64,000 nucleotides of DNA from Ralstonia sp. 25mfcol4.1 (GCF_900104095.1 NZ_FNJO01000001.1:558001-622000); one strand, 5' to 3'. Shown: positions 1 to 9,097, numbered from the stretch's first letter. The notes: generated by a model from the sequence alone, not told the origin. Numbers and translations: made by a program.

Positions 1-578
1 TCCAGCAGGAAGTAGCCCACGATGCCGCCCAGGATGGCGGCCAGGCTTGACAGCAGATTGAACGCGAAGGCCCGCGCCTTCGAGAAGCCCGCGTTCAGCA
101 GCACGATGAAATCGCCCACTTCCTGCGGGATTTCGTGCGCGGCAATGGCCAGCGCCGTCACCAGACCGATATGCGGATCGGCCAGGAACGCGGCGGCAAT
201 GACGATGCCGTCGGCAAAGTTGTGGAACGTGTCGCCCACCAGGATGGTCAGGCCGCTGCGCCCCGCTTCCTCGCGGTCATGGCCGTGATGGTGGTGATGC
301 CCGTCGCCCTCGTGGTGATGCGAATGGCGCAGCAGCGAGATCTTTTCGAGCAGGAAGAAACCCAGCAGCCCGGCCAGCAGCGTGCCGAACAGCGCACGCG
401 GATCGGCGCCGGACTCGAACGCTTCGGGCAGCGAATGAAGCAAGGCGGTCGCCAGCAGCACGCCCACCGAGAAGCTCACCATGCGCTCCACCACGCGCGA
501 AGCCACGGTCAGCGACAGCAGCGCCGCGCCGAAGATGCTGCCGACGCCCGAAATCGTCGCCGCCAGCAAGATGTACAA
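1..578 (-). CDS. ZIP-family divalent metal transporter (partial, C-terminus beyond window)
   Basis: Inner-membrane permease expected to import zinc or related divalent metals. Read on the minus strand, the protein has hydrophobic segments separated by a His-rich cytosolic loop (HHHEGDGHHHHGHD) and the two hallmark metal-site helices HNFADG and HEIPQEVGD, which define the ZIP family. The frame runs off the left edge, so the last helices are missing. No ATG or GTG lies between the upstream in-frame stop and the first helix; I chose the TTG at 578, and a few codons either side are possible. A candidate promoter lies about 120 bp upstream. Family confident, metal specificity not. Confidence 0.85.
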   Translation of the reverse strand, partial: MYILLAATISGVGSIFGAALLSLTVASRVVERMVSFSVGVLLATALLHSLPEAFESGADPRALFGTLLAGLLGFFLLEKISLLRHSHHHEGDGHHHHHGHDREEAGRSGLTILVGDTFHNFADGIVIAAAFLADPHIGLVTALAIAAHEIPQEVGDFIVLLNAGFSKARAFAFNLLSSLAAILGGIVGYFLL

Positions 579-696
579 AAGCGTGGAATGGATGATGAAC
601 TCCCGGACCGGCCCCCGCCCGACAGCCGGGCAGTCGTCGCCGACTGACTACGCTCGCGCACTAACGCAACATGGTTGCAAAAACGCGAAAGTCCGC

Positions 697-726
697 ATTG
701 TACGTACCTCGGCGCCCTCTTTGCAA
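697..726 (-). promoter_or_regulatory. Candidate sigma-70 promoter for the ZIP transporter
   Basis: On the minus strand TTGCAA (721-726) and TACAAT (697-702) are separated by 18 bp, about 120 bp upstream of the transporter start. Both hexamers are near consensus. No Zur-like operator was recognised. Confidence 0.5.
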
Positions 727-763
727 TCACCCGCGCGGATGCAGGGGCTAATGGGGGCCCGGA

Positions 764-1639
764 TCAAACGACTTTGTGTTCCTTGAACCAGGCCAGGCAG
801 CGTTGCCAGCCGTCCTTGGCTGCCGCTTCCACGTAGCTGGCGCGGTAGTCGGCGTGGAATGCGTGGCCGGCTTCCGGATAGACCACGAAGGTTGACGCCC
901 TGGCGTTCGGGTTCGACGATTCGGCCAGCGCAGCCTTCATCTGGGACACATGTTCCTGCGTGATCCCGGTGTCCTTGCCGCCGTACAGACCCAGCACCGG
1001 CGCGTGCAGTTCGCCGGCGATATCGACCGGGTTCTTCGGCTTCAGCGCGTTCGGCTGGCCCACAAGCTGGCCGTACCACGCCACCCCCGCTTTCACGCGC
1101 TTGCTATGCGCCGTGTACAGCCACGTGATGCGCCCGCCCCAGCAGAAGCCGGTAATCGCCAGCCGGTTCACGTCGCCGCCGTTCGCGGCGGCCCACGTCA
1201 CGCAGGCGTCGAGGTCGCCCATCACCTGGGCATCGGGCACCTTCTGGATGATGTTGGCCTGCAGTTCCTGGATGGTGCCGTAGCTGGTGGGGTCCCCCTG
1301 GCGGGCAAACAGCTCGGGGGCGATGGCCAGATAGCCCAGCTTGGCGAAACGGCGACAGATGTCGGCGATATGCTCGTGGACGCCGAAGATCTCGCTGATC
1401 ACCAGTACGACCGGCAGGTTCTTCTTGCCTTCGGGCTGCGCGCGATAGACCGGCATGTTGAAGCCGTTCGATGGCACGGTGACTTCGCCGGCAGTCAGGC
1501 CGTTGAAATCGGTCTTGATGGTCTGCGCCGTCACCGGCAGTACGGCTGCCGCAAAGGCCGAGCCCAGCGCGGTCTTGACGAAACTGCGGCGGTCAAACGA
1601 TTGACCGGGAACGAGGCTTTCGACTTCGGGCTTGAGCAT
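764..1639 (-). CDS. Dienelactone hydrolase family protein, Tat-exported
   Basis: Alpha/beta hydrolase of the dienelactone hydrolase family, 291 aa. The N-terminus carries a twin-arginine signal (DRRSFVKT, Arg17-Arg18) followed by an Ala-rich hydrophobic stretch ending VTAQ, so export to the periplasm by Tat is likely. The catalytic triad is visible: Cys166 in GFCWGG, Asp223 in YGGKD and His259 in AGHAFH. The start is the ATG at 1639, with GGAG 7 nt upstream; the frame stays open further upstream, but that part overlaps ndh. Substrate unknown: classical enzymes open dienelactone in chloroaromatic degradation, but no such pathway genes are nearby. Confidence 0.9.
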   Translation of the reverse strand: MLKPEVESLVPGQSFDRRSFVKTALGSAFAAAVLPVTAQTIKTDFNGLTAGEVTVPSNGFNMPVYRAQPEGKKNLPVVLVISEIFGVHEHIADICRRFAKLGYLAIAPELFARQGDPTSYGTIQELQANIIQKVPDAQVMGDLDACVTWAAANGGDVNRLAITGFCWGGRITWLYTAHSKRVKAGVAWYGQLVGQPNALKPKNPVDIAGELHAPVLGLYGGKDTGITQEHVSQMKAALAESSNPNARASTFVVYPEAGHAFHADYRASYVEAAAKDGWQRCLAWFKEHKVV

Positions 1640-1720
1640 GAGGGGTCTCCGTGGCATCGAGGGCACCGCACGCGTCATCTGCATGTGACGCAAGCGCGGC
1701 GCCGTCGATTCTAAGCAAAC

Positions 1721-1758
1721 ATGGCCGCCAGCGCACGCCCTGGCGTGGTGGCGGCCAT
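1721..1758 (-). terminator. Strong hairpin downstream of ndh, possible 3' end
   Basis: A perfect 10-bp inverted repeat (ATGGCCGCCA at 1721-1730 with TGGCGGCCAT at 1749-1758) encloses a second nested repeat (CACGCC/GGCGTG). It lies 40 bp after the ndh stop. In the minus direction it is followed by GTTTGCTT rather than a clean U-run, so termination may be imperfect or Rho-assisted; it could also simply protect the mRNA 3' end. Confidence 0.45.
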
Positions 1759-1797
1759 CGGCCATGATCCAGCCCCTTTTTTCGGATCCGCGCCCGG

Positions 1798-3207
1798 TCA
1801 GTGCAGCTTCACGCGCGGGCTGGTCTTGCTGCGCAGCCAGTGCGTCACGGTGTCGAGCCCCATGCCGATCGCGCCATGCAGCGCCAGTACGTGCATCCGG
1901 TACAGCGACGTGTACATGAAGCGCGCCATCAGGCCCTCGATGAACATCGAGCCGCCGATCAGGCCGCCCATCAGGCTGCCCACCGCGCTGAAGTGCCCCA
2001 GCGACACCAGCGAGCCGAAGTCCTTGAAGCCGAATTTCGGCAGCGGCTTGCCATCGAGCCGGGCCCGCAGCGCGTCGTACAGGAACGTGGCCTGCTGATG
2101 CGCCGCCTGGGCGCGCGGGGGCACCGTGGTCTGTTTCTCGGGCCACGGCGCGGCCGCACAGTCGCCGAATGCGAAGACGTCCGGATCGGTTTCGGTCTGC
2201 AGCGTGGGGCCGACCACGAGCTGCCCCATCTTGCTGACCGGCAGGCCAAGCGTGCGCAACACGCCCGGCGCCGTGATGCCGGCCGCCCACACGGTCAGGT
2301 CCGCATCGATGCGCTTGCCGCTGGCCGTCAGCACGGCATCGCCCGTCACTTCGGTGACGCGCTCCGACGTGAACACGTCAACGTCGAGCTTGCGCAGCAG
2401 CTTGGTGGTCTCGGCGGAGACACGCTCCGACAACGCCGGCAGGATGCGCGGGCCGGCCTCGATCACATGGATGCGCACGTCACGGCGCGGGTCCAGGTGG
2501 TGCAGCCCATAGGCATTGAGCACGTGGGCGGTATTGCGCAGTTCGGCCGAAAGCTCCACGCCCGTGGCGCCGGCGCCGATGATGGCCACGTCCACCTGCG
2601 GCCGGCCATCGGCACCCATGCGCCCCTTGCCGTTCTGCGCGCGCACGCAGGCCGCGATGAGCTTGCGGCGGAAGCGTTCGGCCTGGTCCACGGTATCGAG
2701 CGCAATGGCGTGTTCGGCGGCACCGGGCACATTGAAGAAGTGCGTGATGCAGCCGATGGCCAGCACCAGCGTGTCGTACGGCAGTTCGCGCGCGGGCAAC
2801 AGTTCGGTGCCGTCCTGGTCCATGCAGGCCGCCACGTTGACGATCTTGCGTGCCCGGTCGATGCCCGTCAGTTCGCCCTGCTGGAAGTCGAAATGGTGCC
2901 AGCGCGCCTGCGCGGCGTATTCGAGCTGGTGGGTATTCGGATCCATGCTGCCGGCGGCCACTTCGTGCAGCAGCGGCTTCCAGATGTGCGTGGGCATCCG
3001 GTCGACCAGCGTCACCTGTGCGCGTCGCGACTTGCCCAGCTTGTCGCCGAGCCGCGTGACGAGTTCAAGCCCGCCGGCCCCGCCGCCGACCACGATGATC
3101 CGGTGGGGAAGGTTCGAAGGACGCGGCGCCACGCTGACTTGCGTGCCGCCTGCGGTAGTGTCGATAGGAGTGGGGGCGCTTTCCTCTCTGCCTTGTGCGT
3201 TGCTCAT
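1798..3207 (-). CDS. ndh: Type II NADH:quinone oxidoreductase (NDH-2)
   Basis: Single-subunit, non-proton-pumping flavoenzyme that passes electrons from NADH to quinone at the cytoplasmic face of the membrane; 469 aa. The FAD-binding Rossmann motif GGGAGG is at residues 41-46 after a roughly 35-residue polar extension, a second dinucleotide (NADH) motif IIGAGATGVELSAEL lies near residue 210, and the late FAD motif DVFAFGDCAA is present. The C-terminal region (RFMYTSLYRMHVLALHG) is amphipathic and typical of the membrane anchor. GGGTAG precedes the ATG. A 17-bp palindrome sits just upstream of the ribosome binding site. Confidence 0.92.
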   Translation of the reverse strand: MSNAQGREESAPTPIDTTAGGTQVSVAPRPSNLPHRIIVVGGGAGGLELVTRLGDKLGKSRRAQVTLVDRMPTHIWKPLLHEVAAGSMDPNTHQLEYAAQARWHHFDFQQGELTGIDRARKIVNVAACMDQDGTELLPARELPYDTLVLAIGCITHFFNVPGAAEHAIALDTVDQAERFRRKLIAACVRAQNGKGRMGADGRPQVDVAIIGAGATGVELSAELRNTAHVLNAYGLHHLDPRRDVRIHVIEAGPRILPALSERVSAETTKLLRKLDVDVFTSERVTEVTGDAVLTASGKRIDADLTVWAAGITAPGVLRTLGLPVSKMGQLVVGPTLQTETDPDVFAFGDCAAAPWPEKQTTVPPRAQAAHQQATFLYDALRARLDGKPLPKFGFKDFGSLVSLGHFSAVGSLMGGLIGGSMFIEGLMARFMYTSLYRMHVLALHGAIGMGLDTVTHWLRSKTSPRVKLH

Positions 3208-3219
3208 GGTCTACCCGAT

Positions 3220-3236
3220 GTTTTCAATTTGAAAAC
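3220..3236. promoter_or_regulatory. 17-bp perfect palindrome upstream of ndh, candidate operator
   Basis: GTTTTCAA and TTGAAAAC are perfect inverted repeats separated by one base. The element lies 13 bp before the ndh start codon, immediately 5' of its Shine-Dalgarno. AT-rich sequence is unusual in this high-GC context. Position and symmetry fit a repressor site; a regulator was not identified. Confidence 0.45.
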
Positions 3237-3550
3237 CGGTGCAGGCCCCTGCGGCGTCTTTCTGTTGTGGTCTCGCACCGCGAGGCCGATGTTCTGCGTG
3301 CGGCTGGTACTGCCAGGAAACGGCTGGTTTGCTGCCAGTGTGCTGCAGAGCAGCACGGCTGGCAAGCCTTCCAGCGTCGATTCAGACAGTACTTCTTTGC
3401 ATACATCGGCATCGCGCGGGAGACAGTTGCAACCCGGCGATCTGTGCCCTGTCGGGGCACGCGCGACTGTGCTGGCGGCAGCGCCCGGCAAGGTGCTTGC
3501 CGGGGTGCCTCTTGCGGGGCCCGGCCAGCTTGCGGCCCCGAGTGCGATCG
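3237..3550. other. Intergenic stretch between ndh and polA with hairpins
   Basis: No convincing gene: open frames here lack a usable ribosome binding site and resemble no known protein. Near the polA end are two back-to-back hairpins. One has arms at 3484-3492 and 3496-3504 (9 bp, triloop GTG); the other pairs GGGGCC at 3516-3521 with GGCCCC at 3534-3539. They probably mark the polA transcript 3' end, although neither has a U-tract. Confidence 0.5.
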
Positions 3551-6358
3551 CTAGTGCGCTTCCTCCCAGTTCGCGCCGCTGCCCACTTCGGCCACCAGCG
3601 GCACGTTCAGCGTGGCGACCGAGCACATCAGCTCGGGCAGTTTCGACTTCACCAGGTCGAACTCGGCCTGCGGCACTTCGAGCACCAGTTCATCGTGCAC
3701 CTGCATGATCTGGCGCGACCCGAGCCTGTCGGTTTCCAGCCAGTCCTGCACGGCGATCATCGACAGCTTGATCAGGTCGGCGGCCGTGCCCTGCATCGGC
3801 GCGTTGATGGCGGCACGCTCGGCGGCCTGGCGGCGCGGGCCGTTGCCGCCCCGGATGTCGGGCAGCCACAGGCGGCGGCCGAACACGGTTTCGACGTAAC
3901 CCTGCTCGCGCGCCTTCTGGCGCGTTTCCTCCATATAGTTGGCCACGCCCGGATAGCGCATGAAGTAGCGGTCGATGTAGTGCTTGGCCGCCTCGCGCTC
4001 GATGCCCAGGTTGCTGGCCAGCCCAAACGCGCTCATGCCATAGATCAGGCCGAAGTTGATCACCTTGGCGTAGCGGCGCTGCTCGCTGGTGACGGCCTCG
4101 CGCTCCACGGCAAAGATCTCCGCGGCCGTGGCGCGGTGGATGTCCTCGCCGTTGGCGAACGCGCGGAGCAGGTTCTCGTCGCCCGAGATATGCGCCATGA
4201 TGCGCAGTTCGATCTGCGAGTAGTCGGCCGACACGATCACATTGCCGGGCCCGGCGATGAACGCTTCGCGGATGCGGCGGCCTTCCTCGGTGCGCACCGG
4301 GATGTTCTGCAGGTTCGGATCGGTCGAGGCCAGCCGGCCCGTCACCGCAGTCGCCTGGCCATAGCTGGTGTGCACGCGGCCGGTCTTTGGGTTCACCATC
4401 CTGGGCAGCTTGTCGGTGTAGGTCGACTTGAGCTTGGACAGGCCCCGGTAGTCCAGCAGCAGCTTCGGCAGCGGGTAGTCTTCGGCCAGCTTCTGCAGCA
4501 CCTCTTCGTCGGTTGACGGCGCGCCGCTGGCCGTCTTCTTGACCACCGGCAGCTGCATCTGGTTGAACAGGATCTCGCCGATCTGCTTTGGCGATCCCAG
4601 GTTGAACGGCTGGCCGGCAGCCTCGTGCGCGGCCTGCTCGGCTTCCAGCATGCGCTGGCCCAGGGACGCGCTCTGCGCGGCCAGTTTGTCGGCATCGATC
4701 AGCACGCCATTGCGCTCGATCTTCTGCAGCACCACCGACACCGGCATCTCGATGCCTTCGTAGACGTACTTCAGGCCCTCGTCACGTTCCAGCTGCGGCA
4801 ACATCTTGCGATGCAGGCGCAGCGTGACGTCGGCGTCCTCGGCCGCGTATTCGGTGGCGCGATGCAGGTCGATCTGATCGAAGCCGATCTGGCTGGCGCC
4901 CTTGCCGCACACCTCCTCATAGGTGATCGTCTTCAGGCTCAGCAGGCGTTCGGCCAGGCTGTCCATGCCATGGTTGCGGTACGACGCCAGCACGTAGCTT
5001 TCCAGCATCGTGTCGTGCGCGATGCCGCGCAGCGTGATGCCGTGGTTCATGAACACGTGCGCGTCGTACTTCAGGTGCTGGCCCAGTTTCAGGCGCGACG
5101 GGTCTTCCAGCCACGCGCGCAGCTTGTCCAGCACGTATTCGCGCGACAGCTGGCCATGGTTTTCAAGGCCGGCCACGTCGGGGCCGCGATGTGCCACGGG
5201 AATGTAGGCGGCCTCGCCCGGCTCCGCCGACACCGAGATGCCCACCAGTTCGGCCAGCATCGGATCGAGCGAAGTGGTTTCGGTATCGATCGCCACGAGC
5301 GGCGCGTCCACCAGCTTCTGCAGCCACGCGTCGAGCGCGGCTTCGGTGGTCACCGTTTCGTAGCGGATCTGGGCCGGGGGCAGGTCTTCGGCGGTCTGGT
5401 CCTCGGCGGCGGCCGGTGCGGCATCGAACAGACCGCCCTGTGCCGGTTGTGGCGTGGCACGGGCCGCGGCGGCGCGCGCATTCGGCAGCGACTCGCCGGT
5501 GGCTTCGCGCAGCCAGGTCTTGAAGCCGTAGCGCTGGAAGAACGCCACCAGCTTGTCCTTGTCCTCGCCCAGGTCGTGCAGCGCGTGAAAGTCGGCCACG
5601 GCGTCGCGGAGATCGCAATCGGTCTTGACCGTGACCAGTTCGCGGGCGCGCGGCAGCCAGTCCAGCGTGTTGCGCAGGTTCTCGCCCACCACGCCCCTGA
5701 TGCCATCGGCACCGGCCATGATGTTGTCGAGCGTGCCGTACTCGGTCAGCCACTTCACCGCTGTCTTGGGGCCCACCTTCGGCACGCCGGGAACGTTGTC
5801 CACGGCGTCGCCGATCAGCGACAGGTAGTCGACGATACGCTCGGGCGCCACGCCGAACTTGGCCACCACGCCGGGCGGGTCCAGGACTTCGCCGCTCATC
5901 GTGTTGACCAGTGTGACGCTGTCGTTGACCAACTGCGCAAGATCCTTGTCGCCCGTGGATACAACCGTACGCACGCCCTGCTGCGTGGCCTGGCAGGCCA
6001 GCGTGCCGATCACGTCGTCGGCTTCCACGCCTTCCACGACGACGATCGGCCAGCCCAGCGCGCGCACCGCCTCGTGGATCGGCTCGATCTGGCGGGCCAG
6101 GTCCTCGGGCATCGACGGGCGATGTTCCTTGTAAGCGGGATACAGATCATCGCGGAACGTCTTGCCCTTGGCGTCGAACACGCAGGCGATATACTCTGCC
6201 GGGTAATCGTTGCGCAGCTTGCGCAACATGTTGATCATGCCGTAGATTGCCCCTGTGGGCAGACCTTCGCCATTCCTCAGGTCCGGCAGCGCGTGATACG
6301 CGCGATACAGATAGCTCGATCCATCGACGAGCAAGAGTGTTTTTGGACTATCCGACAT
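3551..6358 (-). CDS. polA: DNA polymerase I
   Basis: Repair and Okazaki-fragment-processing polymerase, about 935 aa, near the E. coli length (928). Three domains follow in order: 5'-3' flap exonuclease (residues 1 to about 300), a 3'-5' proofreading domain retaining the DTE acidic motif (VAIDTETTSLDPM), and the polymerase with motif A (DYSQIELRI), motif B (RRYAKVINFGLIYG) and motif C (QVHDELVLEVP). An Ala/Pro-rich linker (around NARAAAARATPQPAQ) joins the exonuclease domains. I chose the ATG giving MSDSPKTLLL; an ATG two codons earlier (6364) is possible. The start codon lies only 4 bp from that of the divergent LOG-family gene. Confidence 0.96.
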   Translation of the reverse strand: MSDSPKTLLLVDGSSYLYRAYHALPDLRNGEGLPTGAIYGMINMLRKLRNDYPAEYIACVFDAKGKTFRDDLYPAYKEHRPSMPEDLARQIEPIHEAVRALGWPIVVVEGVEADDVIGTLACQATQQGVRTVVSTGDKDLAQLVNDSVTLVNTMSGEVLDPPGVVAKFGVAPERIVDYLSLIGDAVDNVPGVPKVGPKTAVKWLTEYGTLDNIMAGADGIRGVVGENLRNTLDWLPRARELVTVKTDCDLRDAVADFHALHDLGEDKDKLVAFFQRYGFKTWLREATGESLPNARAAAARATPQPAQGGLFDAAPAAAEDQTAEDLPPAQIRYETVTTEAALDAWLQKLVDAPLVAIDTETTSLDPMLAELVGISVSAEPGEAAYIPVAHRGPDVAGLENHGQLSREYVLDKLRAWLEDPSRLKLGQHLKYDAHVFMNHGITLRGIAHDTMLESYVLASYRNHGMDSLAERLLSLKTITYEEVCGKGASQIGFDQIDLHRATEYAAEDADVTLRLHRKMLPQLERDEGLKYVYEGIEMPVSVVLQKIERNGVLIDADKLAAQSASLGQRMLEAEQAAHEAAGQPFNLGSPKQIGEILFNQMQLPVVKKTASGAPSTDEEVLQKLAEDYPLPKLLLDYRGLSKLKSTYTDKLPRMVNPKTGRVHTSYGQATAVTGRLASTDPNLQNIPVRTEEGRRIREAFIAGPGNVIVSADYSQIELRIMAHISGDENLLRAFANGEDIHRATAAEIFAVEREAVTSEQRRYAKVINFGLIYGMSAFGLASNLGIEREAAKHYIDRYFMRYPGVANYMEETRQKAREQGYVETVFGRRLWLPDIRGGNGPRRQAAERAAINAPMQGTAADLIKLSMIAVQDWLETDRLGSRQIMQVHDELVLEVPQAEFDLVKSKLPELMCSVATLNVPLVAEVGSGANWEEAH

Positions 6359-6362
6359 TCCC

Positions 6363-7310
6363 ATGGACTCTAAATTGACTGGTGCCCCTATTGGCGGCGC
6401 AGACTCAGCGCCCCTCGCCGACACGGATGTTTCCGACATTTCCGGCAACACGGTGAATCCGCCGCCCGGCAAGGCCTCGGCACATGCCGCAGCCATCGCT
6501 GCCAAGGCCGATGCCGCGGCTGCCGGCAAGAACCCCGAAGAACAGGAAGCTGCCGCGCGTGCGGCGGCAGCGCGCGCGAATCCGCGCAAGATGATTCCAA
6601 GCCTGCGTGCACTGGCCGACGAAGACCGTGCGACGGCCAAGAAGGCGCGCGCCTCGTGGCAAATGTTCACGATTATGGCAGAGTTCATCGAGGCCACCGA
6701 GTACCTCTCGGAGATCCGTCCGGCCGTCTCGATCTATGGCAGCGCGCGCCTGCGCGAGGACTCGCCGTACTACCAGAAGACCATCGAAATCGCGCGGCTT
6801 TTCTCGGACGCGGGCTTCGCGGTGATCTCCGGCGGCGGCCCCGGCATCATGGAAGCGGCCAACAAGGGCGCACACGCGGGCAAGTCGGCCAGCGTGGGCC
6901 TGAACATCGAGCTGCCTCACGAACAGCAGGGCAATCCGTACCAGGACATCGCCATGCGGTTCCGCCATTTCTTCACGCGCAAGGTCACGTTCGTGAAGAA
7001 TTCCGACGCGTTCATCGTCATGCCGGGCGGTTTCGGCACGCTCGACGAACTGGCCGAGGTGCTGACGCTGGTGCAGACCGGCAAGTCGCGCTCGGTGCCG
7101 GTGGTGATGTACGGCAGCCGGTTCTGGAAGGGCCTGCTGGACTGGTTCCGCTTCACGCTGCTGCCGATGGGCCTGATCGCGGAGCACGACCTGGACCTGA
7201 TGAAGATCGTCGACGAACCGCAGGAAGTGCTCGAAGCCGTGTACGAGTACTACGAGAAGCGCGGCGGCGACAACCCGATTCCGCCCAAGGAAGAAATGTT
7301 CTATCTGTAA
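6363..7310 (+). CDS. LOG-family (TIGR00730) Rossmann-fold protein
   Basis: 315-aa protein with the LOG fold. The family includes cytokinin-activating nucleoside-5'-monophosphate phosphoribohydrolases, and many bacterial members are of unproven function. The signature PGGFGTLDEL matches PGGxGTxxE, and SGGGPGIMEAANKGA is the nucleotide-binding loop. The first 75 residues are Ala-rich and low-complexity and precede the conserved core, which starts around MIPSLRALADEDRATAKK; the ATG at 6591 is an alternative start. The annotated ATG at 6363 has no clear Shine-Dalgarno and its leader lies inside polA, so the true N-terminus is uncertain. Read divergently from polA, upstream of DUF2782 and thrB. 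Confidence 0.85.
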   Translation: MDSKLTGAPIGGADSAPLADTDVSDISGNTVNPPPGKASAHAAAIAAKADAAAAGKNPEEQEAAARAAAARANPRKMIPSLRALADEDRATAKKARASWQMFTIMAEFIEATEYLSEIRPAVSIYGSARLREDSPYYQKTIEIARLFSDAGFAVISGGGPGIMEAANKGAHAGKSASVGLNIELPHEQQGNPYQDIAMRFRHFFTRKVTFVKNSDAFIVMPGGFGTLDELAEVLTLVQTGKSRSVPVVMYGSRFWKGLLDWFRFTLLPMGLIAEHDLDLMKIVDEPQEVLEAVYEYYEKRGGDNPIPPKEEMFYL

Positions 7311-7397
7311 GGCATTACGCGCCACATCCACCGGCCGGCCGACAGGCCCGGCAGGTGGACGCAAGGCCACGGGAGCGACCCGGAAAACGACAGGAAT

Positions 7398-7406
7398 TGC
7401 TAGAAT
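7398..7406 (+). promoter_or_regulatory. Candidate extended -10 promoter for the DUF2782 gene
   Basis: TGC followed by TAGAAT forms an extended -10 element about 95 bp before the downstream start codon. No good -35 hexamer is visible, which is tolerated with extended -10 promoters. Confidence 0.35.
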
Positions 7407-7501
7407 GGAAGCCTGCCCACCTGCCACATCCGGCGCCGCCGGCTGCATGCAGGCCAATTCCGCGTCGCGGGCCCATCTGCCCGCGCGCACAGGAGCCTCA
7501 G

Positions 7502-7915
7502 ATGACTTCCCCTTCGCAACCGGGCGCCACGCTGGCCGATCTGAAAGCCGCCATCGGCCGCCACGGCTATCTGCTCGCGCTCGCCGCTACCGTCCTGGCA
7601 CTGACTGCCACCCAGGCGGCGCTGGCAGAGGAAACCAGCAATGCGCTGACGCAGCAGGAACTCAATAAAATCAACAACCAGCCGATTGCTCCCGCCGCGA
7701 AGAGCCAGTTGAACCAGCCCCGCGAGCCGAGCTTCCAGTTGCGGGAACGCGACGGCACCCAGGTGACCGAATACCGCGACAAGGGCCGCGCCACCGAAAT
7801 CCAGGTGCAGTCCGGTTTTGGCACGAAGTACGAGATGAGCAAACCCGAAGACAGTTCGCCCCGGATTCGTGACCACGACGTGAACCGCGTGCCGTCGGTA
7901 AACCTGAAATTCTGA
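7502..7915 (+). CDS. DUF2782-like small exported protein
   Basis: 137-aa protein of unknown function. A hydrophobic stretch at residues 22-42 (YLLALAATVLALTATQAALA) looks like a signal peptide after a polar lead. The C-terminal part (RERDGTQVTEYRDKGRATEI followed by QVQSGFGTKYEM) has the pattern of DUF2782, in which a short beta-rich domain reads roughly 'G-x-x-V-x-E-Y-R-x-x-G'. In Pseudomonas a DUF2782 gene also sits between polA and thrB, and that synteny supports the assignment. AGGAG lies 6 nt before the ATG. The role is unknown; conservation next to polA/thrB may be positional only. Confidence 0.72.
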   Translation: MTSPSQPGATLADLKAAIGRHGYLLALAATVLALTATQAALAEETSNALTQQELNKINNQPIAPAAKSQLNQPREPSFQLRERDGTQVTEYRDKGRATEIQVQSGFGTKYEMSKPEDSSPRIRDHDVNRVPSVNLKF

Positions 7916-8107
7916 GCCCGGTCCCGAGCCGTTCCGAGGATCGATCCGGCAGACCTGATAGTCTTACGCCTTTCTCACCCACGATCCGCGCCGGCGCCGC
8001 TTGCCTGGCGAGGATCGCGCCGGCCCTCCGGCAGCAATGCCGCGGCGGCGGAACGTGACCTTGCGGTTGCGGTCCGTCGTCCCTCCGTTTCGTACCAATT
8101 TGACAGT

Positions 8108-9091
8108 ATGGCCGTATTTACCACGGTCTCGCAGGACGAGATCGCCCGCTGGCTGCTTGATTACGACCTTGGCGAAGTGCGCGCGCTGCGCGGTATCGCC
8201 TCGGGCATCGAGAACAGCAACTTCTTTCTGACCATGGAGCAGGATGGCGTCACGCGTGAGTACGTGCTGACCATCTTCGAGCGGCTTCGGTTCGACCAGC
8301 TGCCCTACTACCTGCACCTGATGGATCATCTGGCCCGCCACGGCATCAGCGTGCCGGCCCCGATGCCGGCGCGCGATGGCGAGATCCTGCGCGAACTGAA
8401 AGGCAAGCCGGCCACCATCGTCACGCGCCTGCCCGGCGCGTCGCAGCTGGCCCCGGCGGCCGACCACTGTGCCGAAGTCGGCACGATGCTGGCACGCATG
8501 CACCTGGCCGGCCAGGACTATCCACGCCAGCAGCCGAACCTGCGCAGCCTGGCCTGGTGGCAGCAGACCGCGCCCGAGATCACGCCGTTCCTGGACGCTG
8601 GCCAGCGCCAGCTGCTGACCGACGAGATCGCGCACCAGACGGCCTTCTTCGGCAGTGCCGACTACGCCGCGCTGCAGGGCGGGCCGTGCCATTGCGACCT
8701 GTTCCGCGACAACGTGCTGTTCGATACGGTCGATGGCCGGCATCGGCTGGGCGGCTTCTTCGATTTCTACTTCGCCGGCGACGACAAGTGGCTGTTCGAC
8801 CTGGCGGTGACCGTCAACGACTGGTGCATCGACCTTGCAACCGGCGCGCTCGACCCGGTCCGCGCGCAGGCCATGCTGCGTGCCTACGACGCGGTCCGCC
8901 CGCTGACAAAGGTGGAAGCCGGGCACTGGCAGGACATGATGCGCGCCGGCGCGCTGCGCTTCTGGGTGTCGCGCCTGTGGGATTTCTACCTGCCGCGCGA
9001 AGCCGACATGCTCCAGCCGCACGATCCGACCCACTTCGAACGCATCCTGCGCCGTCGCATCGACGACGGGGCGACGCTCCCCTGGATCTGA
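8108..9091 (+). CDS. thrB: Homoserine kinase, APH-type (ThrB2)
   Basis: Phosphorylates L-homoserine to O-phosphohomoserine in threonine biosynthesis. At 327 aa it belongs to the choline-kinase/aminoglycoside-phosphotransferase-like form found in Pseudomonas and betaproteobacteria, not the GHMP form of E. coli. The N-terminal [17 protein letters not shown] and [10 protein letters not shown] match this family, and the catalytic Brenner-type loop [12 protein letters not shown] is intact, followed by [11 protein letters not shown], which holds the metal-binding Asp. The next gene starts 6 bp after its stop, suggesting co-transcription with the BPSS1780 protein. Confidence 0.93.
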   Translation: MAVFTTVSQDEIARWLLDYDLGEVRALRGIASGIENSNFFLTMEQDGVTREYVLTIFERLRFDQLPYYLHLMDHLARHGISVPAPMPARDGEILRELKGKPATIVTRLPGASQLAPAADHCAEVGTMLARMHLAGQDYPRQQPNLRSLAWWQQTAPEITPFLDAGQRQLLTDEIAHQTAFFGSADYAALQGGPCHCDLFRDNVLFDTVDGRHRLGGFFDFYFAGDDKWLFDLAVTVNDWCIDLATGALDPVRAQAMLRAYDAVRPLTKVEAGHWQDMMRAGALRFWVSRLWDFYLPREADMLQPHDPTHFERILRRRIDDGATLPWI

Positions 9092-9097
9092 TTCGCC

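Noticed and set aside
1640..2290. N-terminal extension of the dienelactone hydrolase frame
   Set aside because: It overlaps ndh, and the ATG at 1639 has a good ribosome binding site followed directly by a Tat signal peptide.
3484..3539. Small RNA between ndh and polA, suggested by two strong hairpins
   Set aside because: No promoter and no U-tract; better explained as the 3' end of the polA transcript.
3204..3626. 140-codon open frame between ndh and polA, minus strand
   Set aside because: Overlaps the polA 3' end and the ndh control region, lacks a ribosome binding site and family similarity.
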